Below are positions 1 through 7,169 of a stretch of 64,000 nt of DNA, piece after piece. The translations under genes and the position numbers were made by a program. The stretch is from Chryseobacterium sp. ZHDP1 (GTDB lineage: Bacteria > Bacteroidota > Bacteroidia > Flavobacteriales > Weeksellaceae), in the NCBI RefSeq assembly GCF_018603435.1, contig NZ_CP075682.1, positions 4,092,001-4,156,000 on the forward strand, written 5' to 3'. How positions within the stretch are numbered: position 1 is the first letter of the stretch; the number at the start of each line of letters is the position of its first letter. The notes under the pieces are model-generated. The model searched no databases. It was not told where the DNA came from and saw only the letters and a list, made by a program, of their open reading frames with translations.

Positions 1-656
1 GCATCTTCCAGTCCTTTTCTTAATTTCTCAATATCCGTTTCGTTATCTTTTACAGCGTCAAAACTTTCCCAGTCTCTTTTGTACCACTGCTGAAGCTGGC
101 TTCCGTCTTTGCTGTACACCAAATGTCCCGGTAAAAAAGTCTCAATGGTTTTGCAGACTCCTTCCAGCGCTTTCAGTTCTGAAGCAACGTAATAGTTTCC
201 GTTTTTATCCCAACCGTGATATAGAGGACAGATTCCCATGTGATCGCGTGCAATGAGATACACATCATTTTCTGTATCATATAAAGAAAAGGCAAAAATT
301 CCATTTAATTTTTCAACAAAATCTTTTCCGTATTTTTGATATAAGGCTAAAATAACCTCACAGTCTGACTGTGTCTGAAATTCGTAATCAGGAAATTCTT
401 CTTTCAGTTCTCTGTGATTGTAGATTTCACCGTTCACGGCAAGAACTATTTTTCCGTCTTTGGTAAATAAAGGCTGTTTTCCGGAGGTAGGATCCACGAT
501 GGCAAGTCTTTCATGAGAGAAAACCACTTTATCATTCTGGAACACTCCGCTCCAGTCTGGACCACGGTGACGAATTTTTTTAGACATTTCAAGAACCTGA
601 GGTCTTAACATTTCAGTTTTTTGTTTGGCATCAAACAAACATACAATTCCACACAT
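1..656 (-). CDS. asnB: asparagine synthase (glutamine-hydrolysing), N-terminal part only
   Basis: The gene enters from the left edge; 218 N-terminal residues are visible and the C-terminal synthetase domain lies outside. It begins MCGIVCLFD, so Cys2 would be the nucleophile of the class II glutamine amidotransferase domain that releases ammonia from glutamine. RHRGPD (about residue 31), NGEIYN and SDCEVI are the usual asparagine synthase B markers. The ammonia is used by the C-terminal ATP-dependent synthetase to make asparagine from aspartate. A TACTTTTG promoter box lies about 22 bases upstream of the ATG. Identification is secure; the truncation is due only to the window edge. Confidence 0.95.
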   Translation of the reverse strand, partial: MCGIVCLFDAKQKTEMLRPQVLEMSKKIRHRGPDWSGVFQNDKVVFSHERLAIVDPTSGKQPLFTKDGKIVLAVNGEIYNHRELKEEFPDYEFQTQSDCEVILALYQKYGKDFVEKLNGIFAFSLYDTENDVYLIARDHMGICPLYHGWDKNGNYYVASELKALEGVCKTIETFLPGHLVYSKDGSQLQQWYKRDWESFDAVKDNETDIEKLRKGLED

Positions 657-677
657 TTTTTGTTATTTAATTTGAAA

Positions 678-685
678 CAAAAGTA
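678..685 (-). promoter_or_regulatory. asnB promoter, -7 box TACTTTTG
   Basis: Read on the minus strand this is TACTTTTG, an exact match to the Bacteroidota -7 consensus TAnnTTTG. It sits 22 bases upstream of the asnB ATG. The remainder of the 657-977 gap is very AT-rich and also holds a 30-base repeat copy and a hairpin, listed separately. Confidence 0.6.
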
Positions 686-910
686 GAATAGTGGTTTAAA
701 AATAACAACAAAAATTTTAAATAAGTTAATAATTTTAATTAATTAGTTTGAAATGAAGTAAAAATTTAATTATTTTAAATGTAAAATAAGATTTTAGTTG
801 ATTTTTTTAACTCACATACCCGATTTATTCATTACATACGAAATTATTATGAGATATTTCTTAATGTATGATAATTTATTCTACAAATTTTAGCCCTTAC
901 TTTGTGGCTC

Positions 911-940
911 GAAATAATTTTTTTTCATCATTTGTGTTTT
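911..940 (-). repeat. 30-base repeat, copy A (matches 12764-12793)
   Basis: Read on the minus strand this runs AAAACACAAATGATG, eight A, TTATTTC and is identical over 30 bases to 12764-12793 on the plus strand. It contains two consecutive ATG codons that would start MMKKNYF; here the frame closes after 13 residues. It points towards asnB and lies about 230 bases upstream of the asnB promoter. Confidence 0.7.
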
Positions 941-942
941 TA

Positions 943-970
943 CCTTCTTGCAATTCAGTTTGCGAGAAGG
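943..970. terminator. hairpin after the PNGase-like gene
   Basis: CCTTCTTGCA pairs with TGCGAGAAGG (one G-T pair) around an 8-base loop. It begins 8 bases past the stop of the PNGase-like gene. The T-rich run (TTTTGTTTTATT) is on the plus-strand side, so as a terminator for the minus-strand gene it is only moderately convincing. Confidence 0.45.
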
Positions 971-977
971 TTTTGTT

Positions 978-2642
978 TTATTGAGACCCTAACAGAACTC
1001 CTGAAACATTCCATGAACTGAAGCTTGTTCCCTCAGTCTGACCCTGCGGAATTTTCACCTGAATGGTATGTTTTCCGGCTTTTAAATCTCCAAGTTGTAT
1101 AAAGTTGGGGTTGGTAACTGTTCCGGGGCACCAGTTTGATCTGCTGAGATCGGATGATGAAAGCCCGTCCGGAAAATTTCCTGAAGCCGGATTATAAAGA
1201 CGATAAGATCCGCAGTCGGTTCTCCATGGCACAAAAGAATAGGTCATTTTTCCGTCTAAAAAGATCGAGTTGGCTTTGGGTACAAATTCATCGCCGTTTT
1301 CCCAGCCTCCATGACCGGTTGTTGTATATTTCAACTGGGCATTTTTCAAATCCTTTTTTAAAGTAAACTCTACAAACAGTCCTTTATCATTATTAAACAT
1401 GGTAGAATAGTCCTGTCCTGCTATTTCCATAATGTTCAGAGTGTTGAATAAAGGAATAACCGTATTGTTTTTATAGATTGTCTGATCGCTTTTGTGAATG
1501 GTGATTTCCAGACTTACTTTATGACCGCCTTTATCGTAATTTCCAATGAATGTTCCGATCCATAATTCCTTTTCAGAAAGAGAAGGTTTAAGGTCTGTAA
1601 TATCTTCACGATACGGACTGATCGTTTGCCAGTTTTTATCTTTTAACTGAATATGATTGAATTTATTGATTCCGAAAGCCGTGAAAAATCTCATCATTTC
1701 TACCGCGGGATTGTAATTTTCCGTTGCTGTAATTCCGTAATACTGTTTTCCGTTTCCGTTTTCATACACAGGAAGTGTCTTTACGCCTTTTTCCAGTCCG
1801 TCGAAAAACGACTGAGATTTGTCCTGCGGTACAAAAAATACGGTTCCGGTTCTATCGTAAGCATCGCCGTTGGATTGCTGTTTTAATTCAACGAAAATAT
1901 TTTCGCCATCAGAAATTTTCGGAAACTTAATTTTTTTCATAATAATGGTTCCGTTGGCGAATCTTTTTATGTTTTCGTCAGATTTAGATTCATCTGAAAA
2001 ATTAATGGTTTCATGATCAAAAACTTTAAGGGTAGTGAATCTGCTTTTCCACAAAAGATCTCTGTAACCTAACGGATCGGTTGAATTAATCGATCCTTTC
2101 AGAATAGCATCAATGTCAGTTTTCTTAACTTTTTTAATAGATTGAGCGGTAATCAGTGAGTTTTTATTTCTTTCAATTTCTAGAACAAATCCCAGATTTT
2201 GCCCGATTACAGAAGGTCCTCCCTGAATTTTCAGATCATTCGTATACCAGACTTCAATGGTATTGGAATTGATTTTGGTAACTGCTTTTTTGCAGGTGTA
2301 GCCTAAAATTTTCTTGGTTTCATTGGTAAATTCAAAAGTCTGTTTTGCCACAGACTCTTTATCTGAAGTTGAAATAATTTCGTCAGATTTTAAAAACGCA
2401 TAAGAAATTACTGTATTCGAAGGTTTTTCAATTTTCGTAATTTCGAAAGGGAAATCTGCTTTTTGTTCTCTGATTTTGTTATTCAGGATAAAATTTTCCT
2501 TTTCATTTGCCCAAACTAAAGTGGGAGGCTGTTCCGTTAAAACTTTCCCATTGGATGAACTGAGGTACTGTACTTCGTACGTCTGTGCGAAAGATAAACA
2601 GCATAAAAAAGTAAAGAAACTTACTAAAATTCTTAGATGCAT
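978..2642 (-). CDS. secreted PNGase F-like peptide-N-glycosidase with an N-terminal GLPGLI-like domain
   Basis: A signal peptide (MHLRILVSFFTFLCCLSFAQ) is followed by two regions. Residues about 25-190 resemble the GLPGLI family, with GYTCKKA and WYTNDLKI...GGP...LEIERN. The C-terminal half resembles peptide-N-glycosidase F, which releases N-glycans from asparagine: GDAYDRTGTVFF, GHGGWENGDEF, WRTDCGSYRL and NWCPGT. By eye the Asp of AYDRTG and the Glu of GDEF align with catalytic Asp60 and Glu206 of PNGase F, but I see no clear counterpart of Glu118. The two-domain layout resembles PNGase F-II of Elizabethkingia. An upstream ATG at 2663 is in frame, but a TATCTTTG promoter box overlaps it, so the start at 2642 is preferred. 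Activity is inferred. Confidence 0.8.
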   Translation of the reverse strand: MHLRILVSFFTFLCCLSFAQTYEVQYLSSSNGKVLTEQPPTLVWANEKENFILNNKIREQKADFPFEITKIEKPSNTVISYAFLKSDEIISTSDKESVAKQTFEFTNETKKILGYTCKKAVTKINSNTIEVWYTNDLKIQGGPSVIGQNLGFVLEIERNKNSLITAQSIKKVKKTDIDAILKGSINSTDPLGYRDLLWKSRFTTLKVFDHETINFSDESKSDENIKRFANGTIIMKKIKFPKISDGENIFVELKQQSNGDAYDRTGTVFFVPQDKSQSFFDGLEKGVKTLPVYENGNGKQYYGITATENYNPAVEMMRFFTAFGINKFNHIQLKDKNWQTISPYREDITDLKPSLSEKELWIGTFIGNYDKGGHKVSLEITIHKSDQTIYKNNTVIPLFNTLNIMEIAGQDYSTMFNNDKGLFVEFTLKKDLKNAQLKYTTTGHGGWENGDEFVPKANSIFLDGKMTYSFVPWRTDCGSYRLYNPASGNFPDGLSSSDLSRSNWCPGTVTNPNFIQLGDLKAGKHTIQVKIPQGQTEGTSFSSWNVSGVLLGSQ

Positions 2643-2660
2643 AATTTGAAATGGTTTTAG

Positions 2661-2668
2661 CAAAGATA
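2661..2668 (-). promoter_or_regulatory. promoter -7 box TATCTTTG of the PNGase-like gene
   Basis: Exact TAnnTTTG match on the minus strand, 18 bases upstream of the ATG at 2642. It overlaps the alternative upstream start at 2663, which argues that the upstream start is not used. Confidence 0.6.
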
Positions 2669-2733
2669 ATTCTTTAAAAATTCATATTTTAACCACAAAA
2701 GCTACAAAAAATTAGCAGAATTATTATTTAACC

Positions 2734-2748
2734 TTAGTTCGTGATAAG
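2734..2748 (+). repeat. left arm of an inverted repeat flanking the IS110 element
   Basis: TTAGTTCGTGATAAG matches the reverse complement of 4218-4232 at 13 of 15 positions. IS110 elements normally lack terminal inverted repeats and often enter palindromic host repeats, so these arms may be the two halves of the target. Confidence 0.5.
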
Positions 2749-2769
2749 TCTTCTTAACCGCAAGGATTT

Positions 2770-3804
2770 CTATGTTAATAAGCAAGTAAAATCTGAATTT
2801 TTTGTTGATAAAAATTCTTTCTGTGACAAATAAGGCTGTTGTCTTTTGATGACAGCCATTATTCTGTGCACCAATTTGTTTCTTATTGCGTTTAGTACGC
2901 TCATTTTATTTTTGCCCAGCTCTACTTTTCTCACAAAATAAGCTTTGAGTTCCTTATCTGCTCTGATGGTTGCCATGGCTGATAAATGAAGTAATTTTTC
3001 CAGCTTTTGGTTTGCCATTTTTGAGATTCGTTCTTTCTTTACAATCGTTCCGGATTGATTTTTAAATGGAACGACTCCCGCATAACATGCCAAATGTTTT
3101 GCGTTTTCAAAATTCTTAAAATTATCTGTAATAATGATAAAATTGATGGCGGTTTGCACCCCGATTCCGGGAATGGAAACCAGCAAATCTTTGTTGTTTT
3201 TTATTTCCCCCTCACTTTCGATCAGTGTGGAAAGTTGTTTCTCAATTTTCTTTATTTCTGATACAAGTGTTTTCAATATTTTGGAAAAAGATTGGCTTAA
3301 TATCTTAAATTCGAACGGATCATGGCTTTTCGCTTCCCGTAATTGGTTTTCCAACGCGGTCTTTTGTACAAGCAGAGAATCTCTTGATTTGCTCAATACA
3401 TTCATCTGCTTCACAACTTGGCAAGGTTCTTTATATCGAAGCGTCTTGTCGCGATAACGAACGGCATATTCTGCAATTCTTCGGGCATCTTTCCGGTCAT
3501 CTTTTCCGCGCAGATCACTTGAGGCCTTCTTGATTTTTACGGGATGTTCAACCCAAAGCAAATAATCAGATTGTGTACAAAATAGTTCTAAGGGACGGTT
3601 ATAAATTCCTGTATTTTCACAACAAATCATTAATTCTTCTTTTGTTATTTTCAATAACTCCATTATGTCTTTCAAAAAAGAAAATATCCTTTTCTCCGTA
3701 TTAGGAATAATCATTTCGTAAAGAATATTGTATTCAAAATCCATCACAGCACAGTCTAATTTTGATTTGGAAACATCAATTCCAATAACGTACTTTTGTT
3801 TCAT
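2770..3804 (-). CDS. IS110-family DEDD transposase
   Basis: 344 residues, full length for the family. The N-terminal RuvC-like DEDD domain shows Asp10 (GIDVSK), Glu63 (CENTG) and Asp103/Asp106 (DDRKDARR). A coiled-coil stretch follows at about 145-200, and then the C-terminal Tnp20 domain with SIPGIG (210-214) and the nucleophile Ser251 in KNQSGT. These recombinases act on circular element DNA and use a structured RNA from the element's own non-coding end to select target and donor. All key residues are present and the frame is intact, so the enzyme is probably active. It sits alone between the PNGase-like gene and rsmB, both of which are undamaged. Confidence 0.95.
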   Translation of the reverse strand: MKQKYVIGIDVSKSKLDCAVMDFEYNILYEMIIPNTEKRIFSFLKDIMELLKITKEELMICCENTGIYNRPLELFCTQSDYLLWVEHPVKIKKASSDLRGKDDRKDARRIAEYAVRYRDKTLRYKEPCQVVKQMNVLSKSRDSLLVQKTALENQLREAKSHDPFEFKILSQSFSKILKTLVSEIKKIEKQLSTLIESEGEIKNNKDLLVSIPGIGVQTAINFIIITDNFKNFENAKHLACYAGVVPFKNQSGTIVKKERISKMANQKLEKLLHLSAMATIRADKELKAYFVRKVELGKNKMSVLNAIRNKLVHRIMAVIKRQQPYLSQKEFLSTKNSDFTCLLT

Positions 3805-3828
3805 AACTTTTTAAGTTTGTCATTCACA

Positions 3829-4012
3829 ATAAGAGTTGTATCTAAGCCCTTGATAATAGGTCCTTATCCTAAATTTCTATTATGATCTTGCTCTTATAAG
3901 AAACAGGGTTCATAATCATTGCATAGGTCTTATTCCCTTTTAAACAAACTGGTTCACCCTGTTTCTTGTGAATGCGTTTAGTTCTTAAATTTATTGTTTT
4001 ACAAACTAAAGG
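3829..4012 (-). ncRNA. predicted bridge RNA of the IS110 element
   Basis: In transposase sense three hairpins follow each other directly upstream of the gene. (1) TTTAGTT/AACTAAA, 4010-4004 with 3983-3977. (2) A 12-bp stem AAGAAACAGGGT/ACCCTGTTTCTT, 3967-3956 with 3909-3898, closing a 46-base loop. (3) ATAAGAG/CTCTTAT, 3897-3891 with 3835-3829, enclosing a second stem ATAATAG/CTATTAT (3883-3877 with 3859-3853) and unpaired internal loops. The order 5' stem-loop, loop domain, internal-loop domain and the total of about 180 bases fit the bridge RNA described for IS621 (177 nt). A near-consensus -7 box (TCTCTTTG, 4025-4018) sits just before hairpin 1. The structure was read by eye and not computed. 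Confidence 0.6.
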
Positions 4013-4217
4013 TTAAACAAAGAGATTCAATTATCAAAAATTCAGCTTTTAAGATATACAAAGGCGTAAAACTTATCAAAGTAATACCACTTTTGTCTTT
4101 TTTAAATAAACGAAGTGCCTTTGTTTAGCTTACAAACTTTCAATAAGTGAAAAAATCTCTTGTTTTTCTCTGTGATAAATTAATATGATGCTATAAACCA
4201 ATTATTTAAATTCATTT

Positions 4218-4232
4218 CTTATCCCGAACTGA
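4218..4232 (+). repeat. right arm of the inverted repeat flanking the IS110 element
   Basis: CTTATCCCGAACTGA, the 13/15 inverted partner of 2734-2748. Between it and the rsmB terminator (4353) the sequence is AT-rich, with a GGCCACAAAAG stretch that resembles the dispersed repeat arms found elsewhere in the window. Confidence 0.5.
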
Positions 4233-4352
4233 AGTTGTTTAAGTTACTTAACAGAGATGAAAAAGGCCACAAAAGTTTTTAAACATTTTTGATTTTTATT
4301 CTTTTGAGAACCTTAAAAATCGCTTTACAATTGTCTTTTGTAATAAAGAGTA

Positions 4353-4384
4353 TAACAAAAAACTACCCTGAAAAGAGTAGTTTT
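4353..4384 (-). terminator. rho-independent terminator of rsmB
   Basis: On the minus strand AAAACTAC pairs with GTAGTTTT around a 10-base loop, followed by TTTTTG. It lies 24 bases past the rsmB stop. Confidence 0.7.
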
Positions 4385-4407
4385 GTTCATTATATAAAGA
4401 ATGTTTT

Positions 4408-5613
4408 TTAAGAAACCCTTTCAATTAAAGCCATATAAAACCCGTCATAGCCTTCACTTGGCATTACTTTTTCGTCTTTAATCATTTTAAAGTTCGGATT
4501 GTTTCTGATGAATTCATCAACCTGCAAATTATTTTCAGAAGGTAGAATAGAACACGTTGCATACACCATTTTTCCGCCTTTTTTAAGCATTTTAGAATAA
4601 TCCTGAAGAATCTGCTGCTGTTCAATTTTAATTCTGTCGATAAAAGCCTGATCTATTTTCCATTTGCTGTCCGGATTTCTTTTTAAAACGCCCAAACCAG
4701 AACATGGAGCATCGATCAATAATCGGTCTGCTTTTTCATGAAGCCTTTTGATTACTTTATTATCAGAAATCATGCGGGTTTCAATGTTGTGCGCTCCGGC
4801 TCTTTTTGCACGTCTTTTCAGTTCGGCAAGTTTCCAGTCGAAAATATCCAGCGCGATGATCTGTCCTTTATTCTGCATTAAAGCGGCTAAGTGAAGCGTT
4901 TTTCCTCCTGCACCTGCACAAGCATCAACAACTCTCTGCCCTTCCTTTACATCAAGGAAATACCCGATTTTTTGGGAAGAAGCATCCTGAACTTCAAATA
5001 GACCTTCTTTAAAAGCAGTAGTCAGGAAAACATTCTTTTTTTCCTCCAATTGTACTGCATCCGGATAATTTTTGATAGGATAAGAAACGATGTTTTCATC
5101 GGAAAGATCAGAAATAAGCTCTTTGGTTGTTGTTCTAAGGGAATTTGCTCTTAAAACCGTCGGAGCCTGCTCGTTTAAAGCATACATTTCTTTTTCCCAC
5201 TTTTCGCCCAGTTCTTTTTCTAAAGTTTCGGCAAGCCATTCCGGAATAGAATGCTCGATTGCTTTTGTAGGAACGGTTCCTTTTTTCAGTTTGGTAAGAA
5301 TGTCGGCGATTTTTATACCGTCGAATTCTTCAAATTTCTTATAATTGGTTTTGCTCCAAAGAAGATAAGCAATAATTAATTTATAAATATTGTTGGGCTT
5401 TACACCTTCCCCCATATAATATTCAAGGCGTTTTTTCCAACGGATGATGTTATAGAAAATCTCAGAAACCACTGCTCTGTCCTGGCTTCCCCATTTTTTA
5501 TTCGCTTTCAAAAGTCTTTCGATTACTTTATCGGCGTATTTATTTTTTTCGAAAAATGTTTCCTGCAAAGCATCGTGAATTCCGATTGCCAGGTTTCTGT
5601 GTATCAATTCCAT
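4408..5613 (-). CDS. rsmB: RsmB/NOP family 16S rRNA cytosine-C5 methyltransferase
   Basis: 401 residues. The N-terminal third (about 1-140) is a NusB-like helical RNA-binding region; the rest is a class I methyltransferase. DACAGAGGKT (230-239) binds S-adenosylmethionine. DAPCSGLG (Cys304) and YATCS (Cys354) are the two conserved cysteines of RNA m5C methyltransferases, one being the nucleophile and the other releasing the product. The expected substrate is a cytosine in 16S rRNA (C967 in E. coli). The gene stands alone, with its own terminator downstream. The family is certain; the exact target base is inferred. Confidence 0.9.
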   Translation of the reverse strand: MELIHRNLAIGIHDALQETFFEKNKYADKVIERLLKANKKWGSQDRAVVSEIFYNIIRWKKRLEYYMGEGVKPNNIYKLIIAYLLWSKTNYKKFEEFDGIKIADILTKLKKGTVPTKAIEHSIPEWLAETLEKELGEKWEKEMYALNEQAPTVLRANSLRTTTKELISDLSDENIVSYPIKNYPDAVQLEEKKNVFLTTAFKEGLFEVQDASSQKIGYFLDVKEGQRVVDACAGAGGKTLHLAALMQNKGQIIALDIFDWKLAELKRRAKRAGAHNIETRMISDNKVIKRLHEKADRLLIDAPCSGLGVLKRNPDSKWKIDQAFIDRIKIEQQQILQDYSKMLKKGGKMVYATCSILPSENNLQVDEFIRNNPNFKMIKDEKVMPSEGYDGFYMALIERVS

Positions 5614-5682
5614 AAAATTGGGTTCTGCTATTTTGAGTCTGCAAAAGTACGAATTTCTGCTGAGAATTTCTGTTTCAAAATT

Positions 5683-6015
5683 TTAGTCTGTGAATTCAAA
5701 ATTTTGCTTTGGGCTTTCTCTGTGGTTAGAAAAATAGAAAAACAACTGAATAATAACCAATACAACGATCATCATAAGTTGCGAGTTGGCTGTATCCGAT
5801 CTTTCTTTGTTGATTTTCTGATATTTGTAGATCTGGGATTTTGAATATTCTTTAGATTCATTCAGATTCTGAAAACGGTCGACTTGGGAAATTTCTTCAT
5901 CAACGAATGTCATTGTGTAATTAGGAATTAAGTCAACCTCATTAAATATCTGAGCAAATAACCTGAAAAACAGGACTAAAGAAATAAAAATCAAAAATCT
6001 ACGGATATATCTCAT
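5683..6015 (-). CDS. small membrane protein of unknown function
   Basis: 110 residues, not recognised. A hydrophobic N-terminal segment (about 5-24) could be a membrane anchor or signal peptide. A second strongly hydrophobic stretch lies at about 78-95 (MMIVVLVIIQLFFYF). The charged region between them is rich in Gln, Lys and Tyr. It diverges from the PhnA-type gene; the two starts are 57 bases apart. Length and two transmembrane helices are all that can be said. Confidence 0.6.
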   Translation of the reverse strand: MRYIRRFLIFISLVLFFRLFAQIFNEVDLIPNYTMTFVDEEISQVDRFQNLNESKEYSKSQIYKYQKINKERSDTANSQLMMIVVLVIIQLFFYFSNHRESPKQNFEFTD

Positions 6016-6048
6016 GTTATTAAATTTTAACTGAATATATTAAAAAAT

Positions 6049-6056
6049 TAACTTTG
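6049..6056 (+). promoter_or_regulatory. promoter -7 box TAACTTTG of the PhnA-type gene
   Basis: Exact TAnnTTTG match 15 bases upstream of the ATG at 6072. It overlaps an alternative in-frame start at 6054 and so supports the later start. Confidence 0.6.
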
Positions 6057-6071
6057 CAAAAAATTAAAAAT

Positions 6072-6416
6072 ATGAGTGATACAGTACTTTGTCCAAAATG
6101 CAGCTCCGAGTTTACTTATCCGAGCGATAATATGATGGTTTGTTCCCAGTGTTTTTACGAATGGAATCCCGAAGAAGAAAGCGCAGATGCATCAAATTCA
6201 GGAAAAATCTTAGATTCTAACGGTAACGAACTTCAGGATGGAGATTCTGTGGTGGTTATTAAAGATCTTCCGGTAAAAGGTGCTCCAAAACCTGTAAAAG
6301 CAGGAACAAAAGTTAAAAATATCCGTCTGAGACCGGACAGCGATCATAATATCGATTGTAAAATCGATGGTTTCGGTTCTATGGCACTGAAGTCTGAATT
6401 TGTGAAAAAGGCTTAA
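6072..6416 (+). CDS. PhnA/YjdM-type zinc-ribbon protein
   Basis: 114 residues from the preferred start. CPKCSSEF and CSQCFYEW form a four-cysteine zinc ribbon at the N-terminus. The C-terminal part (DSNGNELQDGDSVVVIKDL, IRLRPDSDHNIDCKIDGFG) is the PhnA domain. The family was named for alkylphosphonate loci, but its role is unclear and it is found widely without phosphonate genes; none are nearby here. The start at 6072 is chosen because the promoter box covers the longer option. Confidence 0.85.
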   Translation: MSDTVLCPKCSSEFTYPSDNMMVCSQCFYEWNPEEESADASNSGKILDSNGNELQDGDSVVVIKDLPVKGAPKPVKAGTKVKNIRLRPDSDHNIDCKIDGFGSMALKSEFVKKA

Positions 6417-6449
6417 TTTTTAACAAATTTCAGCATTTAAATTTTTGTA

Positions 6450-6869
6450 ATGCAGAACATTTTAAGGAATATTGCTGCAAGTGTCATAGGATTTATTTTA
6501 TCGTGCATTGCTTTCCTTATGTTTTTTAAAATAGAAGGTCAAGGTGGTGTTCTGGCATTGGTTTTTATATTTTTACTGTATGTTATCTTACTAATATATA
6601 GTCTGGTTACAGAAAATGTTTTGTTTTTTCTATATAAAGGTAATTCCGAAAATGCTTTTGGGGTTACTTTTTCTATGCTTTTTATTTTTTCTGTTTTTTA
6701 TTGTGTCTATTCAGAAGATTATGAACAAGTATTAAATGCTGTTTCGTTATCTATATTCTTTATACTTCAAATTGGAGGATTTTTTCTATCAGAAGAGGAA
6801 AATAAAGCAATAAAAAAAAGGAAAGAATTGGACAGGGTAATCTTTCAAGAGACTGCATTGTTTGCCTAG
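6450..6869 (+). CDS. integral membrane protein of unknown function
   Basis: 139 residues with four probable transmembrane helices (about 7-26, 33-55, 70-88, 95-113) and a short charged tail (EEENKAIKKRKELDR). It follows the PhnA-type gene by 33 bases on the same strand and could share its transcript. No family recognised. The base composition is more AT-rich than its neighbours and there is no clear start signal, so the start is provisional. Confidence 0.55.
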   Translation: MQNILRNIAASVIGFILSCIAFLMFFKIEGQGGVLALVFIFLLYVILLIYSLVTENVLFFLYKGNSENAFGVTFSMLFIFSVFYCVYSEDYEQVLNAVSLSIFFILQIGGFFLSEEENKAIKKRKELDRVIFQETALFA

Positions 6870-7023
6870 AATAAACGGATTTCGTCTCAGGAGGCAGAAA
6901 GAGAATTAACCAAAAATTTCCTTATGCTGTTGATATACAAATGTAAGAAAAAGTTTTAAACCTGATTCTTATGTTTGTATTTTTTTTATACACAAATTCA
7001 CAGTAAGTGTGATTGTTACATTT

Positions 7024-7135
7024 TTTTCAGGAGCTTTTTCCAGCTTTCGCTACTCGCTTTTTCTTAGTTTCGGCGGCTGCGGAGCAGCCGCGAAACTAAG
7101 AAAAGAGCTCAGACACGCCGCTTAATCTGGGCTAT
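7024..7135. repeat. dispersed intergenic repeat with a long GC-rich hairpin
   Basis: The core is a 21-bp stem with one bulged G (7059-7080 with 7084-7104) closed by the loop GGA. It is flanked by GGAGCTTTTTCCAGCTTTCGC on the left and AGCTCAGACACGCCGC...TCTGGGCTA on the right. From memory these flanks resemble an intergenic element found in many copies in flavobacterial genomes, where the arms vary and the outer parts are conserved. It fills most of the 6870-7169 gap and may also serve as a terminator. Confidence 0.6.
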
Positions 7136-7169
7136 GATATTCAGCTTCGTTAGAAATATTCGTCAGAAT

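Larger units (their letters stand above)
2749..4217 (-). mobile_element. IS110-family insertion sequence (ends approximate)
   Basis: One DEDD transposase gene with a short downstream end and a long upstream non-coding end of up to 413 bases. The outer limits are set by the 13/15 inverted repeat at 2734-2748 and 4218-4232, taken as host sequence; the real left end may be closer to the gene. No target duplication is visible, as expected for IS110. The structured RNA predicted at 3829-4012 lies inside. A total of about 1.47 kb is normal for the family. Confidence 0.6.
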
